A stretch of DNA of 64,000 bases from Dendrolimus kikuchii (GCA_019925095.2 CM034412.1:6259501-6323500); one strand, 5' to 3'; shown: positions 10,546 to 21,379, numbered from the stretch's first letter. A program made the numbers and translations. The notes: generated from the letters alone by a model not told the origin.

Positions 10546-10845
10546 ATCTTGATTGAGACGCAGCCTGCCGTCCTAACCGCGGGCGGGCTGATCCGGGCCA
10601 TTTTGTGATAACGTCGACCCTGTCCGTGAACGTTACGCTCGTCGCACGAGAGCCTTTCGCCGATTATAATCGGACGCGGTAATTTCAAAATACTAATGAA
10701 GCGGGGGGCGAGGTAAACATTACGACGTCCCGCTAACAAAAACCATGGGTCACAACTGTGTACCCTCGAAATGTATAAGATCTAGGGTGTACCAAAATGT
10801 ATAATAGTGGTAAGTTAACATAAGGCTTAATGTATGTAAAATTAA

Positions 10846-10864
10846 GGAAATAAAGTAAAGGGGG
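10846..10864 (+). other. Probable polypurine tract
   Basis: GGAAATAAAGTAAAGGGGG is an all-purine run, apart from two T, ending exactly where TGTTACGACG begins. A polypurine tract directly 5' of TGT is where plus-strand synthesis starts at the 3' LTR of a retrotransposon. Confidence 0.4.
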
Positions 10865-11127
10865 TGTTACGACGAAGCGAGGGGTCGGCGGAGGTAGCCT
10901 CTATAAATATAGGACGCCTTTGGGGCGCATTTTTGTAGTTCGTGAGTAGTTCGTGAGTAGTTCGTTTAGTTCGTTCGCAGTTCATAAGAAGAAGCTCCCT
11001 CCCGCCAACGCCAACGAAGTCGAAGCCTCCCGTAGCATCGTTTTCGGTTGTTTTCATTTCGGAAAATCGGTTACCCGAACCAGCGACCAACCCTCTACAG
11101 TCCTACAGTCCACTGCAACACCAACAC
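10865..11127 (+). mobile_element. Probable 3' LTR of an LTR retrotransposon
   Basis: Starts TGTTACGACG after a purine tract and plausibly ends CAACACCAACA just before mariner sequence resumes. A TATA box (CTATAAATATAGG, 10901-10913) precedes a repeated GTAGTTCGTGA block (about 10935-10975). The upstream 10546-10845 would be internal sequence, but it has no recognisable protein. I could not find the partner LTR or a target duplication. TGTTACG ends occur in both Bel/Pao and gypsy-type LTRs. Confidence 0.4.
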
Positions 11128-11132
11128 TATTC

Positions 11133-11509
11133 TTTTTTAAATTATGAGTTAAGAAATGACCAGTGCGTCTCTTATAGGCTGCAAGTCCTAAGTCATCTTT
11201 TAAAATACGCGACATGGTTCTACGTGATATCTTCACCTCCCGATATAAAATCTTTTGCTTTCGGACAGGATTTCTTCGAATTTTTTCCCTTACTGCTTTG
11301 ACCACCTTTTTCGTGCGAATACTACGTGGACGGCCAGATCTTTTTCTGTCACAAACAGAGGAGGTCTCATCGTACCTATTAATAGCCCGGTACACAAACA
11401 TTTGACTAAAACTAATCGTATGGAGAGTTTTAAAAATTGCATTTGGCTCCATACCTACTTTGTGTAATGCAATCACAGCGATTCGGTTCTCTTTATTGCC
11501 CCACTCCAT
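11133..11509 (-). pseudogene. Mariner (maT-type) transposase, N-terminal half
   Basis: Continuous minus-strand frame starting at ATG 11507-11509 (MEWGNKENRIAVIALHKVG..), the paired helix-turn-helix DNA-binding region of a Tc1/mariner transposase. The motif SGRPRSIRTKKVVKAVREKI (about residues 57-76) is the GRPR-type linker between the two HTH units; SRRTMSRILKDDLGLAAYKR (about 93-112) is the second HTH. An in-frame ATG 90 bases upstream exists but its extra residues resemble nothing, so I prefer 11509. The protein is cut after about HNLKK by the insertion at 9869-11132. Confidence 0.85.
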
Positions 11510-12313
11510 TTTAATATCGCAAAATGTTGTACAATGTATTGGCGCCAAAATGAGAAAACACAACGAACAATCATATAAAATGACAGATTCCAAATTCAAA
11601 TGTAATATTTTGTTTCTTTTTAATTGTAACAGTATTTATGGCCAGACTAAGTATATAATTATACAAAATAATATCAAAGCCCGGCCCAGTGAATTATTCA
11701 ACCTGTTTTTTCTGTGATGGTGTAAAGTGCTAGCGGACGTGAATGTTCTACGTGCTATGTAAGTTATATGTATTCATATTTATTACTTTTTGAATACACA
11801 ACAACGGACGCGCGAAGTTGAGCTATTTGCTAACCAGCGGTTTTATTCCGATGCCCGGATACATTCCTTAAGTATTCTATGGAAATCCGGGCACATACAA
11901 TTGTCTTTATTTCTATTTGTATTAACTTAGTTTTTGTCCTAAATAAAATAATTTTCTTTCTTTCTTACTTTTATTTTAAACTATATATTTATGAAGTCTC
12001 GCCAATATTTATTCTGCTGAATAAATAATAACATGATTGTTGTTTTATCAAAATCTGTTTAGTAGTTTTTGCGTCAGAACATGTCAAAAATGATTCTGTA
12101 AATAAATATAACGTCAAATTTTGAATTTTAATTTATGTAAAAATATCTATGGATTTTTTTGGAACTGATAAAATACAACATTTCTAGCTCTTCGCGTGTT
12201 GCGTGGGAAAAGAACAGATTTTTATTGACTAAGGTTTCCTTATGAGTTGGAAATTCGTAGTCTCGCTTCAAGTTTCAACCACCTATCTCTCTACTTACAT
12301 GCGCTAAACAAAA
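11510..12313. other. Unassigned; mariner 5' flank then AT-rich DNA
   Basis: The mariner 5' UTR and inverted terminal repeat should lie in the first 100-200 bases but were not delimited. Near 11838-11895 CCGATGCCCGGATACATTCC and ATCCGGGCACA form a weak inverted repeat. No gene. Confidence 0.4.
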
Positions 12314-12447
12314 AAACTTCAACGGACAAGTGGAAAAACGAATCGCAACAAAATTTTCAAATTGGACAAGTACATTAACAATCTGCCCGTAAAACTTCAA
12401 GTTAAAATTTTGTTGCGCTTCGTTTTTCCACTTGTCCGGTGAAGTTT
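12314..12447. repeat. Long foldback (46-bp arms)
   Basis: The left arm 12314-12360 (AAACTTCAACGGACAAGTGG..) is the reverse complement of the right arm 12402-12447 (..CCACTTGTCCGGTGAAGTTT) with only about two or three mismatches. The spacer is about 41 bases and includes a further GGACAAGT. Could be a MITE or a hairpin-forming inverted duplication. Confidence 0.8.
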
Positions 12448-12800
12448 CACTTCTACTATGTGTCCCAGTACACATTTCGATTTTTTGCAGGTTTACTGCA
12501 AATTATGATTTGGTTAGGTTAGGTACATTTTAATGAATACGTTTTTTATTTAAACATATTTTATTTTATCAAACAAAAAAAAACTGAATTCGATCTGGAA
12601 CCAATAAAAACATCGATAGTCTATCTAACATTATGCCACCACTCACCACGTGTAGTCTAAATTTATGCCGCTCCTCCGCGCGGCTGTAACGCTTTTTCGT
12701 GACAGAAAAATTCTAAGACCCTCCCCCCCCGTCGATATAGAAGTTTCACTTTAAAAATGCTATTCGAGGCATCGCACGACGACCAACAACACATATAGAT
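12448..12800. other. Unassigned DNA
   Basis: No gene. A C9-rich run (CCCTCCCCCCCCGTCG) lies near 12719-12735. Confidence 0.4.
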
Positions 12801-13709
12801 AGGTCACCACGTACGACGCGACGGATTGAACGAACGATAGCGTCCTATCTTTTGTACTAGGGGAGCATAAACAGCGAGAAAACCCATCCCACTGCTCGGC
12901 GGCATACAGTGACGTAGTCTCACAGACTACTTGTATCGTAGTGTCAAATCATCGACGCACGTCTGTCGCCGCGCCTCTATCGACCGGCGCGAGGTACGGG
13001 GAAATTGTTTGCTCTAGGTGTCAAATAGATATCAAGAAAAAAAAACAAATGTGGGGAAACTTACAGAGAATGCGGAAATCCGCGAAAGTCGCTCCAGTCT
13101 TCCGTCTACAAATCATAGGCAGTGTCGTAGAACAAACTTGCAGGAGCGAGCCCGCAGACCATGCCCTTTTCATATTGCTGAAGGATTCGGCCCCCCTACA
13201 GATCATTTAGAATGACGTGTGCAGAACACTTGTTCGTTCCCATATTGGCTGGCAGCTTTGGTGTGAGTGACGGTAGTACACCAAGGACCATTTATTACCC
13301 GTGATAGATTTTAATGAAACCTAATACAATGATTAAATCATGGGTTCACAGGTTGGTTACATTTTACCCTAAAATGTGTTTGAAAAATCCCTCCCGCGGT
13401 TTTCTCCGAGCTCTATAATTTGAGGCTCTTTAAAAAGGATATAGAATACGACGACGTCGAGCTAGCCTTAGTATTATCGGTTTGTTTAGTCTGATCTCTA
13501 TGAGCGACGATTTGAAATGTTTACTTACAAGCAAAAATAATAAGTTGTCCCATCAGTAGTCATGAAAACAATTAGTAGTAGGTATATTATATACTAGTAG
13601 TTTATATGACAATAAATGCTAAAAGTTAGCTTCTATACGTCGACGTGTAGGTAGGTATGTAAATATATAAGTAAGCCAAAAAACCCGACGCTCGGCGGAC
13701 GGTATCGAA

Positions 13710-13765
13710 CGAACGATAGCATCCTATCTTTGGTACTAGGCAAGCATAAATAGTGAGAATGCATT
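13710..13765 (+). promoter_or_regulatory. Repeated GATAG-N4-CTATC dyad plus TATA-like box (best conserved satellite block)
   Basis: Shown for the unit at 13710; the equivalents are at 12831, 14336, 14789, 15575, 18630 and 19104. GATAG-CGTC-CTATC is a perfect dyad, followed by GTACTAGG/GTATTAGG and then, about 20 bases after the dyad, CATAAATAGTGAGAA. This ~55-bp block is better conserved than the rest of the monomer. A promoter role is inference; the conservation and dyad are what is seen. Confidence 0.4.
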
Positions 13766-15165
13766 ATACCATGGTTCCCGGCTTTACAGTGAGACAGTGT
13801 GGGACTTACAGCGACTGTTGAATAACCACGAAAACAAACCCGGTCTTTTTTCTACTATCGCCTCAGCGTCCTGGGAAGACTGCTTAGCTACCGGCGCAAT
13901 ACTAGCAGGTATTAGAATATCGTCGAGGTACATTGGGGTATAATGTACTACTTACGTACATAAAACTCAATGTCGAGATAGCCATATATATTATTGGCCC
14001 TCTCAACGATGCCACAGTAACTGCTTGCAATCACAGACGTCAGATTCGTTTGGGTCTACAAACAAAACATTAACGGTCTTATCCATATTGGGTGAGAGTA
14101 AGGTTGTGTAGGCTTCTTTAAGGTTCTTAGAGTGTTATACGTTTTCGACGTCGCGAATTTATCAAACGCGGTATCAAAATAAATAACAGACTTTTCATAT
14201 TTAATAGTGTTACCATGGTGCTTGCTACTTATAATGTCACTTTTGTGTGCTAACCGCCGCCGCGGCGCCGGTAATAATATAAGCCCAAAGAAAGGTTTCT
14301 TTCTTCTTCTCATTTTTGCACATCCATTAGTGAAGACGACACTAGTCCTATCTTTTGTACTAGGAGCATAAATAGTGAGAATACATCATATTATGCTGCT
14401 CCGTTACAGAAGAGCGATGGGACTTACGGTGACTAGGCGACTGTAGGATGCCACGACAATCACCCCGGTGTTACTTCTACTATCACCTTAGGATCTTAGA
14501 ATAAGAGCTTAGTGTATCACGACCCTAGCAGGTATTTAAAATATCGTCATTATAGCATTGGCTCCCATAATATTCCCACGGAAATTGCTTACCATCATAT
14601 GGACAGCTTGACCTGTTTGGCTTACAAAGAAGCATAAAAAATGTAGGTAGGTAATGCCTCATTATAGCCATCAGTTCAAATTTGATATTACTTGTGCTTA
14701 TGACCGAAACGGTCAGTAAGATAAGAAAGAAAGAACAGACCCGATCTTAAAGTGTTACTTTACTTACCTACCACCGTTCGGGATTAAACGAACGATAGCG
14801 TCCTATCTGTCGTATTAGGCAAGCATAAATAGTGAGAATGCATCAAACCACGCTGCTCGGCTATAGACAGAGTGAGACTGTGGAACTTACGGCGAATGTT
14901 GAATAACCATGAAAACCAACTCGATGTTTTTTCTAATACCACTTTGGGACGCAGCTACTGTCACGACCCTAGCAGGAATCAAAATATGGTTGAGGTTGCT
15001 AACACACAGGTGAAGTGTCACAGTAACTGCTCGCCGTCAACCAGATAGACCGTTCAACCCGTTTAGCAGACAAGCAAACATTAAATGTGTTAAGTGCCAT
15101 CTAGGTTTTCGAAGTCGTGAATTTATTTAATGCGACATCTTAATAAAGTTTGTAAATCATATAAT

Positions 15166-15488
15166 ATATTTTTTTATTTTTTTTTATTGCAGGAGATCAG
15201 CAGACAGACAGACGGCCCACTTGATGGAAAGTGGTTACTATCGCCTATGGACATTTGCAACACCAAAGTTGCTACAAATGCGCTGCTGCTCTCCTAAGGG
15301 AAACTGGAACCTGGTCACTAATGCCGGAACACAACTCAAGGTTGTTGTGGCGACATACTTTAGAACAGGGGTGGTAGCCATCCAGTCGGGCAAATGCCCT
15401 ACCACCTAGCTGTGGGTTGTTAAGTCGCCTCTTACGACAGGCCGCCCGGCCGCAGGAAATTGTAATCTTTTTCCGTTCCTGCATGGAT
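15166..15488 (-). mobile_element. SINE A copy 5, full length, in satellite unit 4
   Basis: The full element is on the minus strand, poly(A) at left and the CTTTTTCCGTTCCTGCATGGAT start at right. Flanks ATCATATAAT (15156-15165) and ATGATATAAT (15489-15498) form a 10-bp target duplication with one mismatch. Satellite sequence resumes on both sides, so the insertion postdates the array. Confidence 0.85.
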
Positions 15489-15702
15489 ATGATATAATTA
15501 TTAGTGTAGTAATAATAAAATAAGGTTGCTTCCGTCGTATGCACCAAGAAAAGCGCATAACCGTCGGTATTAAACGAAAGATAGCGTCCTATCTGTTGTA
15601 TTAGGCAAACATAAATAGCGAGAATGCTTCACACCATCATGCTGCTCGGGTTACACACTGAAATAGCGCGCGACCAATGAGGTATAACATGTCATATGAT
15701 CC

Positions 15703-16020
15703 TTTTTTAATTTTTTTATTGCAGGAGTTCAGCAGACAGGCAGACGGTCCACTTGATTGAAAGCGGTTACCATGCCTATGGACATTTGCAACACCAAAAG
15801 TGTTACCAATGTGCTGTCGCTATCTAAAGGTAAGTTGGAACCTGGCCACTGATGTCCGATACAACACAAGGTTGTTATGGCGGCATACTCTAAGCCAGGG
15901 GTGATAGCCATCCAGTCGGGCAAATACTCTACCACCTAGCTGTGGGTTGTTTTGTCGCCTCTTACGACAGGCCACCCGGCCGCAAGAAAATTGTATACTT
16001 TCTCCGTTCCTGCACGGATA
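15703..16020 (-). mobile_element. SINE A copy 6, full length, in satellite unit 5
   Basis: The poly(A) end is at 15703-15720; the GTTCCTGCACGGAT start is at about 16006-16019. It splits a satellite unit between the ACACACTGAAATAGCGCGCG region and GGCGACTGTCGAATAATTAC. No clean target duplication could be read. Confidence 0.85.
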
Positions 16021-16170
16021 AAAACGGCGACTGTCGAATAATTACATAAACTAGCCTGGTGTTTTTCTTATTATCACTTCAGCATCCTGAGATAACAGCT
16101 TAGCTGCCGCTACGAGCCTAGCAAGTAGTAAAATATCCTTCCTATGTTCCTATATCTTACTATTCATTTA

Positions 16171-18352
16171 CTTTTTTTTGTTAACGCAGGGGAATGTCTT
16201 TGGACACCATACCCGGGCCACACGGGGGATGGCCTTATAATGCAGCGCAAGAAGCATTCATCGAGCGTGTGTCGAATTCTCAGCGACCGGTCCCTGCACG
16301 CAAGCTTCGCCAAGTCGAAGCAGTCGCGAGAAACCGATAACCGAGCTACTCACTAAGTCTGCGCCCCATTTCCGCACCTTTCTGGGACACCACGAGATGT
16401 AGTACAGATTTACTACACCGTGACGCCTCTGTGCGCGGCTAATTCGTTACACCCCGGGGAGCAGGGTGGGCCACTTCATCAAACAGGGGAGGAGGAAAGT
16501 CTGCTATTATCCCTGTATGCAGCGGCCCCGCGTGATGTAATCACGGGAGAAGGAGTTGTGCATAGCCGTGTCTCCGAGCGCCAGTCTGTCGACGGCGGAC
16601 GGAGGCCGCATGCGCTTCCTTCTCCTTCTCTCTCGGCGGCCTCCTTCTGTGTCATAGCAGACTCACAGTGGGAGGAAACCGCCTACCAGTGATTATGGCT
16701 TTAGAGCATAGCCTCAACCATACTCCGCAGCGAGTCAACCGGCCCGATAATGGCCAGGAGTTGGAACCTCATGGGTCCCCAGGGGCGTACTCCACGAGCG
16801 TGTGAAACGCTGTGTCGAGGAGTGCGCCGCATTCGTCGTATAGGGGGGAAGATACCGCCCCACAATTTGATGCAGATATTTACCGAAGGAACCATGCCCG
16901 GTAAGTATCTGCGTCATCCTGTACGTTAGGATCCCATGTTTCCGCGAGACCCAGCGATATAGGTGAGACGTATCATTTTCACCGTCTTCACGCCAGCTTC
17001 TGGGGACTCCAAGTTCCTCCGTTATGTCACGAGCACCTCCACCTTGAGATCTCAGGGTGGATTACCCGCCAACACTCTTTCCACGTCCAGTCAACTGTCC
17101 ACCACACAGTACGGTAACCCTGGGTGGACCTCACCGCGAGGACTCTCTGAGCTCTCCTCAGCAGGGTCGTGTTATAGCGGTGGATTGCATGGTTCCATAC
17201 GGGGGCACCGCATACTGCCCTACTCTGGAGGATGCCGGCGTATAAACTCTTTACAGTCGCGCCCGGCACCTCCACTTTGAGAAGGAACCTGGCGAGGGCG
17301 GCTGTGGACTTAATCATTTTGGGGACAAGCTGGTCAAAGTGGGCTCTGAACCTCCACTTGCCATCCAAAACTAGTTTGAACAAAACCGATACGCGTTGGA
17401 CAATGACACGCGCGTCCCGAGACGGATTCAAGTGCGGTCTATGGAACATGAGAGAGAGCCTCCATCTTTTCGGGGAACTCTGAAACCGAGACGATCGATG
17501 TGCTGGACCACCATTTTTTTTTTTTTTTTTGGCCAGGTGAAATCCGTTTGAGGACTAAGCCGCGACAGGCACAGAAGCCTGGGGGGATGTTCGCGACCCG
17601 TGTGAGTGTGGGATTCGCCAGATCGGGGGTGGCACTAGCGTGCCCGGTCAAAACCGGTGCCACGCTATTGCCACTCCCCAGTTAGGGATACCCACTAAAA
17701 CCCCTGGGTGTTCCGTCCTGCGCCTTATGCCAGGGCTACGGGAAATGGGCTACCCGACTCCGCAATGCCCTGGCAGGCGTGGGCCCCCTTCACTGGGCCT
17801 CTTCCTATGCCAGGGGACGTATCCCCCGGCTACTACTGTGTCTCATTCTTGCGTGGGGCGGTCTGTAACGCGCCCCACGGGAAGAGTGTTAAGCGCGCGC
17901 GGAACACTCGCGCTCTCATCTCGACGGCATGTGCGGGTGAGTGAGAACCCCTATACCCCTAGGGGCCCCACCCGCGCCGCCCGCTTACGGTGGCCGAAGG
18001 TCGAGTTCCGACCTCCGGCGTCGGCGCGTCCTCCTTTGGCGGGAGCGGAGCAAGGACGTACGCTCACGCTCCCGCTCCGCCTCCTCCTTCGCAAACATGA
18101 CGTTCTCGCAGAAGGAGGAGTCGGCGTCCCATCCGGTGTGCTGGACCACCAAAGCCAACCTATTGTTGGTAAGGTCCACAGACGCTTCAAACGACCCGTC
18201 GCAGGCCATGACGAGGGTGTCATCTACAAAAAAGATAACCCCATCACGGGCACGACCGGCTCACATGGAGCCAGTAAAATAACCAATGTTCCACAAGACC
18301 GGTCCTAGAACCAATCCCTGTGGCACACTGCACACGACACGGCGTCTGCCCA
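16171..18352 (-). pseudogene. R1-clade LINE, 5'-truncated, in satellite unit 5 and split by a family D element
   Basis: Minus-strand pieces, 5' to 3': VVCSVPQGLVLGPVLWNIGY and FFVDDTLVMACDGSFEA (18152-18352), the palm motifs of an R1-type reverse transcriptase with VDD in place of the usual ADD; after the family D insertion, FKLVLDGKWRFRAHFDQL and LYAGILQSRAVCGAPVWNH, RRAQRVLAVRSTQGYRTV (17027-17449, thumb region); then MTQILTGHGSFGKYLHQIVG (about 16917-16858) and RFQLLAIIGPVDSLRSMVEA (about 16760-16703), the C-terminal end around the zinc knuckle. There are frameshifts and stops between pieces (for example after ALSHVP). 16171-16690 is the 3' UTR with poly(A) at the left edge. It is truncated 5' of the RT palm. 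No rDNA flanks, so it is not at the R1 target. Confidence 0.9.
17514..18136 (-). mobile_element. Family D retroposon, full length, with 15-bp target duplication
   Basis: Inserted in the reverse transcriptase of the R1 LINE. TGTGCTGGACCACCA is present at 17499-17513 and again at 18137-18151, a perfect 15-bp target duplication. The poly(A) tail reads as T17514-17530. About 620 bp, GC-rich. Other copies align at 32990-33365, 53075-53300, 54412-54500 and 62795-63160. The end before the tail (TAGTCCTCAAACGGATTTC) is shared with the copy at 62795. No protein is evident: the 222-codon plus-strand frame (17640-18308) runs off the element into antisense LINE sequence and is not a gene. Confidence 0.85.
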
Positions 18353-19160
18353 TATGATGCCACGGTAACTAACTGCTTAACATATTACTATGGAAGAAGA
18401 ATACTTACTTATATATTCTTTTTTCATGATTTAGTATAATGACAGTGGCGCTTCCGTGTGCACCAATGCCCGGTTTATATATCTTACCAACCGTCCTTTG
18501 CCTTACTATCGGTTAAAATTTGACATAAGCTTCATACAAGTAATGTCAAAATTCAAACTATGGTATATATAAAATAAATAAGGCAAGTGGAATAAATAAA
18601 AAGGTTGCCTTAAAATCACCGGTATTAAACGAGCGATAGCGTCCTATCTGTTGTATTAGGCAAGCATAAATAGTAAGAATACGCCACACCATGCTGCTCG
18701 GCTACATACAGTGCGGACAGTGCGGGACTGGAGGTGAATGTCGGTTATTCACGAAAACCACCCCGAAATGTCTTCTAATATTACCCTAGGGTCCCGGATC
18801 ATTAGCTTAGCTAGCTAGCTAGCGTCACGGCCCTGGCAGTTCTCTCAGTATTTTCACTATAACAGCTTCAGGTGGCCCGTTTGGCCTACAGCAAACATAA
18901 GAAATTTACCCGTTTGCCCTATAACAAGCAAACATAAAAAAACTTAAGCTTTCGAGGTCACGAATTGAAATGATATGAAACACGGTACCAAAATAAAGGA
19001 CAGAAAACAACGTAATATATTTTTGTAGTGAGTGTTTCTGCTTATTTAAGAACTAATGTCGCTTCTGTCTGCAACTAAAAAAGCGCTAACCGGCGGTATA
19101 AAACGAACGATAGCGTCCTATCTTTTGTACTAGGCAAACATAAACAGTGAGAAAATATTC

Positions 19161-20070
19161 ATAACTTTTTGTTAGACAAATAGCGACTGTATTTACCAAC
19201 TCTCAAAGTATAAAATGTATTAGCATTTTTTAAAACCTCGATTAACTCCTGCTCAAATAGTTTTTATTAGACTTTCAACTTTATATTCTAGAGCATATAG
19301 TTTATTTTTGATGAAGTTAGTAAATATTAGCGAAACTATAAACTATCCAGAATTTGAGCAACGGATTAAGGACCGACTTAACTAAAGTCACAGGTACTAG
19401 GAGCGCATTAAATCGACAGAGTTCAGCTTTATAAATTGATGACGAGTTGTTTAGTGTGAACATTTTTCCTTAATGCTTTTGGTAATTAATACTTGTTGCT
19501 TCTATCGTCTTTATTACTGTGAGATTTGAGTTGATTTTAGTATATTTGATTTGTACGCATTAACACAAATATTAATTAGCGAAATAATGTTTGTGTAAAT
19601 TTAGTTATTATATAAATATAGGTAGATGTCCATAGTGTAGATAATCGACTCATTTTATAGATAAGAAAAGTGAGAAGATACTTCGATATAATAAATATAC
19701 TTTCAATATTGGGGATGAACAAAGGACACGTTTTAACCGGAAAATGAGATCGTTTCTATTCGATACAGATGGCCTCAAGCGGTCGCCTTTGGAGAATCGC
19801 TTAGTGAAATGACACGGTGTCTAGATATACTGGTAGTTGTAAGATATAGCACAGAGTTCCACTTTATTTTGATACTGGTCATGTACATCGCACGAACCTG
19901 CGAAAACGACCTCATTAGGTCCTCAGATCTAAAGTTTATGCGAGTGAAGCTGCGTGTAAAGGTGTAGTCTACAGTAGACCTCCAGATAAACAGCTAGACT
20001 GAACGCAGATAAAATTCTGAAAATGGTTCATACGATACGATACCTAATTATAAAAATAGTAGCTTGCACT
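19161..20070. other. Unassigned AT-rich DNA
   Basis: No repeat or coding match noticed. Confidence 0.4.
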
Positions 20071-20160
20071 TGGTAGCCATCCAGTCAGCCAAATACCCTA
20101 CCACCTGACTGTGGGTTGTTTTGTCGCCTTTTTCGACACTTTCTCCGTTCCTGCACGGAT
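20071..20160 (-). mobile_element. SINE A copy 7, 5' third only
   Basis: TGGTAGCCATCCAGTCAGCC to the TTCTCCGTTCCTGCACGGAT start of SINE A on the minus strand. The poly(A) half is missing, unlike ordinary 5' truncation, and about 20 bp around the GGCCGCCCGGCCGC segment are deleted. Confidence 0.7.
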
Positions 20161-20560
20161 GATAAATATTTCTAATGTGTCTTAAAAGTCTACGTAAAAC
20201 CTTGGTTTCCAATTAAAATCTATGTTCTATATTCTTTCTTTCTTTCATTCTTCTAAAATCTATGTAAATTATTTTTTAAATGTACATAGTTTATTTAATG
20301 ACTCGTTTTCTTTAGTGCCATTTAAAATGTCAAACTTTTCTTTCGATTGATTTTTCAAATACCGCTTAAAAGAGTCGTTTTATTATATGTTAAAATTTCT
20401 TATAAAATATTTTATGTGACTACAACTGATAATTTACGCGACGGTTTATATTGGGTGGGCCGTCTGCTTGATTGCCAGCTTCGCGTTTAAAGAAATGATG
20501 ACATGCGTACCAATGGTCTCAATACAAAGGATGCCGAAGATCGCGCGGAGTGAAGAAGAA
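20161..20560. other. Unassigned AT-rich DNA
   Basis: Nothing recognised except a short GTGGGCCGTCTGCTTGATTG near 20455 that resembles the SINE A/B tail. Confidence 0.35.
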
Positions 20561-20646
20561 AAAGTTGGAAAGCGGATTCTCAGCGTCGAAGCGATCGCGC
20601 CGAACGCAACCGGGACTTAACGCTCAGATGATGATGATGATGATGC
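20561..20646 (+). mobile_element. Probable RTE-type LINE 3' end with (GAT)n terminus
   Basis: A short plus-strand stretch (EAIAPNATGT then stop) is followed immediately by (GATGAT)n at 20627-20646. A short C-terminal tail ending in a trinucleotide repeat is typical of lepidopteran RTE elements, but the coding part is too short for certainty. Confidence 0.3.
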
Positions 20647-21379
20647 ACCAACCGTGATCTGGTCTGTAAAACTCACTCCTCCCCTCATCCTAACCATCAT
20701 TATTGTCGCTTGCTTCGTGTATTTTTCATTCCTTACTAGCTGTCCCGGCAGTCGTCGTCCTGCCCGGAAAAGCTTCAATCGATATGCCGACAGCAGCAGC
20801 AGATTGTGAACCAACTCAGAAACCTTCTTTGGCTCATGCACAACAACTTTGCTAAAGATCATCACATGATCAAATGTACTTATATAGTTTACGATTCTAT
20901 AAAGGACATACAGACAAACATTCATTTTTATATATCAAGATAAAACAATATTAATACAACAAACCTCTGAAACTATCATTAAAACGATTTTTTATAATCC
21001 ATAAATCATTGTTAAGACCTTAAGGGACGATTTGGAGGTTTTTTAAAGTTTTCGCGCGAAAATGACAAAATGATGCTTATCTCAAAATAACGCAAGCGGA
21101 ATGATTTATTATATACCACGCGTGGTTTTTTCGATAAAAAAACTTTACGATTTATAAAGTTGTAGTTTTAGGGCCCGTGTTCTATAACAATACACACAAA
21201 GGTCTATTTGCCGCCTCTTCCTGGATTGAGGTTTCGAATGAAAGCTTCGTTACCTCGGCTTCCACTCATTTGGCTACGAATCGACGGTAGCGTACACAGA
21301 TTGGCCAAAAAGATCGCATTGATTAGAATATAGTTCGAATATATTTATTTTGAAGCAGGGGGATACATTTCGTACACTA
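20647..21379. other. Unassigned DNA
   Basis: A minus-strand frame of 102 codons at 20617-20925 has no recognisable domain, and its Ser run is the translated GAT repeat. Confidence 0.4.

Larger units (their letters stand above)
9869..11132. mobile_element. Composite insertion splitting the mariner
   Basis: About 1.26 kb separates the two halves of the mariner transposase. It contains an AT-rich lead (9869-10020), three GC-rich hairpin repeats (10041-10215), a further double stem-loop (10214-10289), a minus-strand family C retroposon end (10318-10545) and a probable LTR with polypurine tract (10846-11127). About 45 mariner codons, including the first catalytic Asp, are absent at the junctions, so deletion accompanied or followed insertion. 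Confidence 0.6.
12801..19160 (+). repeat. Degenerate tandem satellite array, monomer about 475 bp, with nested insertions
   Basis: The anchor CGAACGATAGCGTCCTATCT or close variants occurs at 12831, 13710, about 14336, 14789, 15575, 18630 and 19104. After subtracting SINE A (15166-15488) and SINE A plus the R1 LINE, the 14789-15575, 15575-18630 and 18630-19104 spacings are each about 475 bp. Other shared blocks in order are CATAAATAGTGAGAATGC, TGCTGCTCGGCT, TGTTGAATAACCA, ACGACCCTAGCAGG, GATGCCACAGTAACTGCT, and GCGAATTTATTAAACG-like with AAAATAAA before the next unit. Unit 1 is strongly diverged after 12950 (12955-13700 holds unassigned sequence). The array is non-coding. Confidence 0.85.

Noticed and set aside
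15221..15409. Recurring peptide with LLQMRCCS-LKGNWNLVTN at several places
   Set aside because: It is the antisense translation of SINE A; it recurs because the SINE does and is truncated differently in each copy.
17640..18308. 222-codon plus-strand open frame
   Set aside because: It crosses the boundary between family D and the antisense of the R1 LINE (18136/18137), has no domain, and owes its length to high GC.
16171..18352. rDNA locus, suggested by the R1-clade LINE
   Set aside because: Flanks are satellite, not 28S rRNA sequence; many R1-clade families insert elsewhere.
12801..19160. CRISPR-like spacing of a repeated block
   Set aside because: Units are ~475 bp and degenerate with homologous, not unique, sequence between anchors; the genome is eukaryotic.
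20617..20925. 102-codon minus frame ending in a Ser run
   Set aside because: The Ser run is the GAT microsatellite; the rest matches nothing and has no splice or start support.
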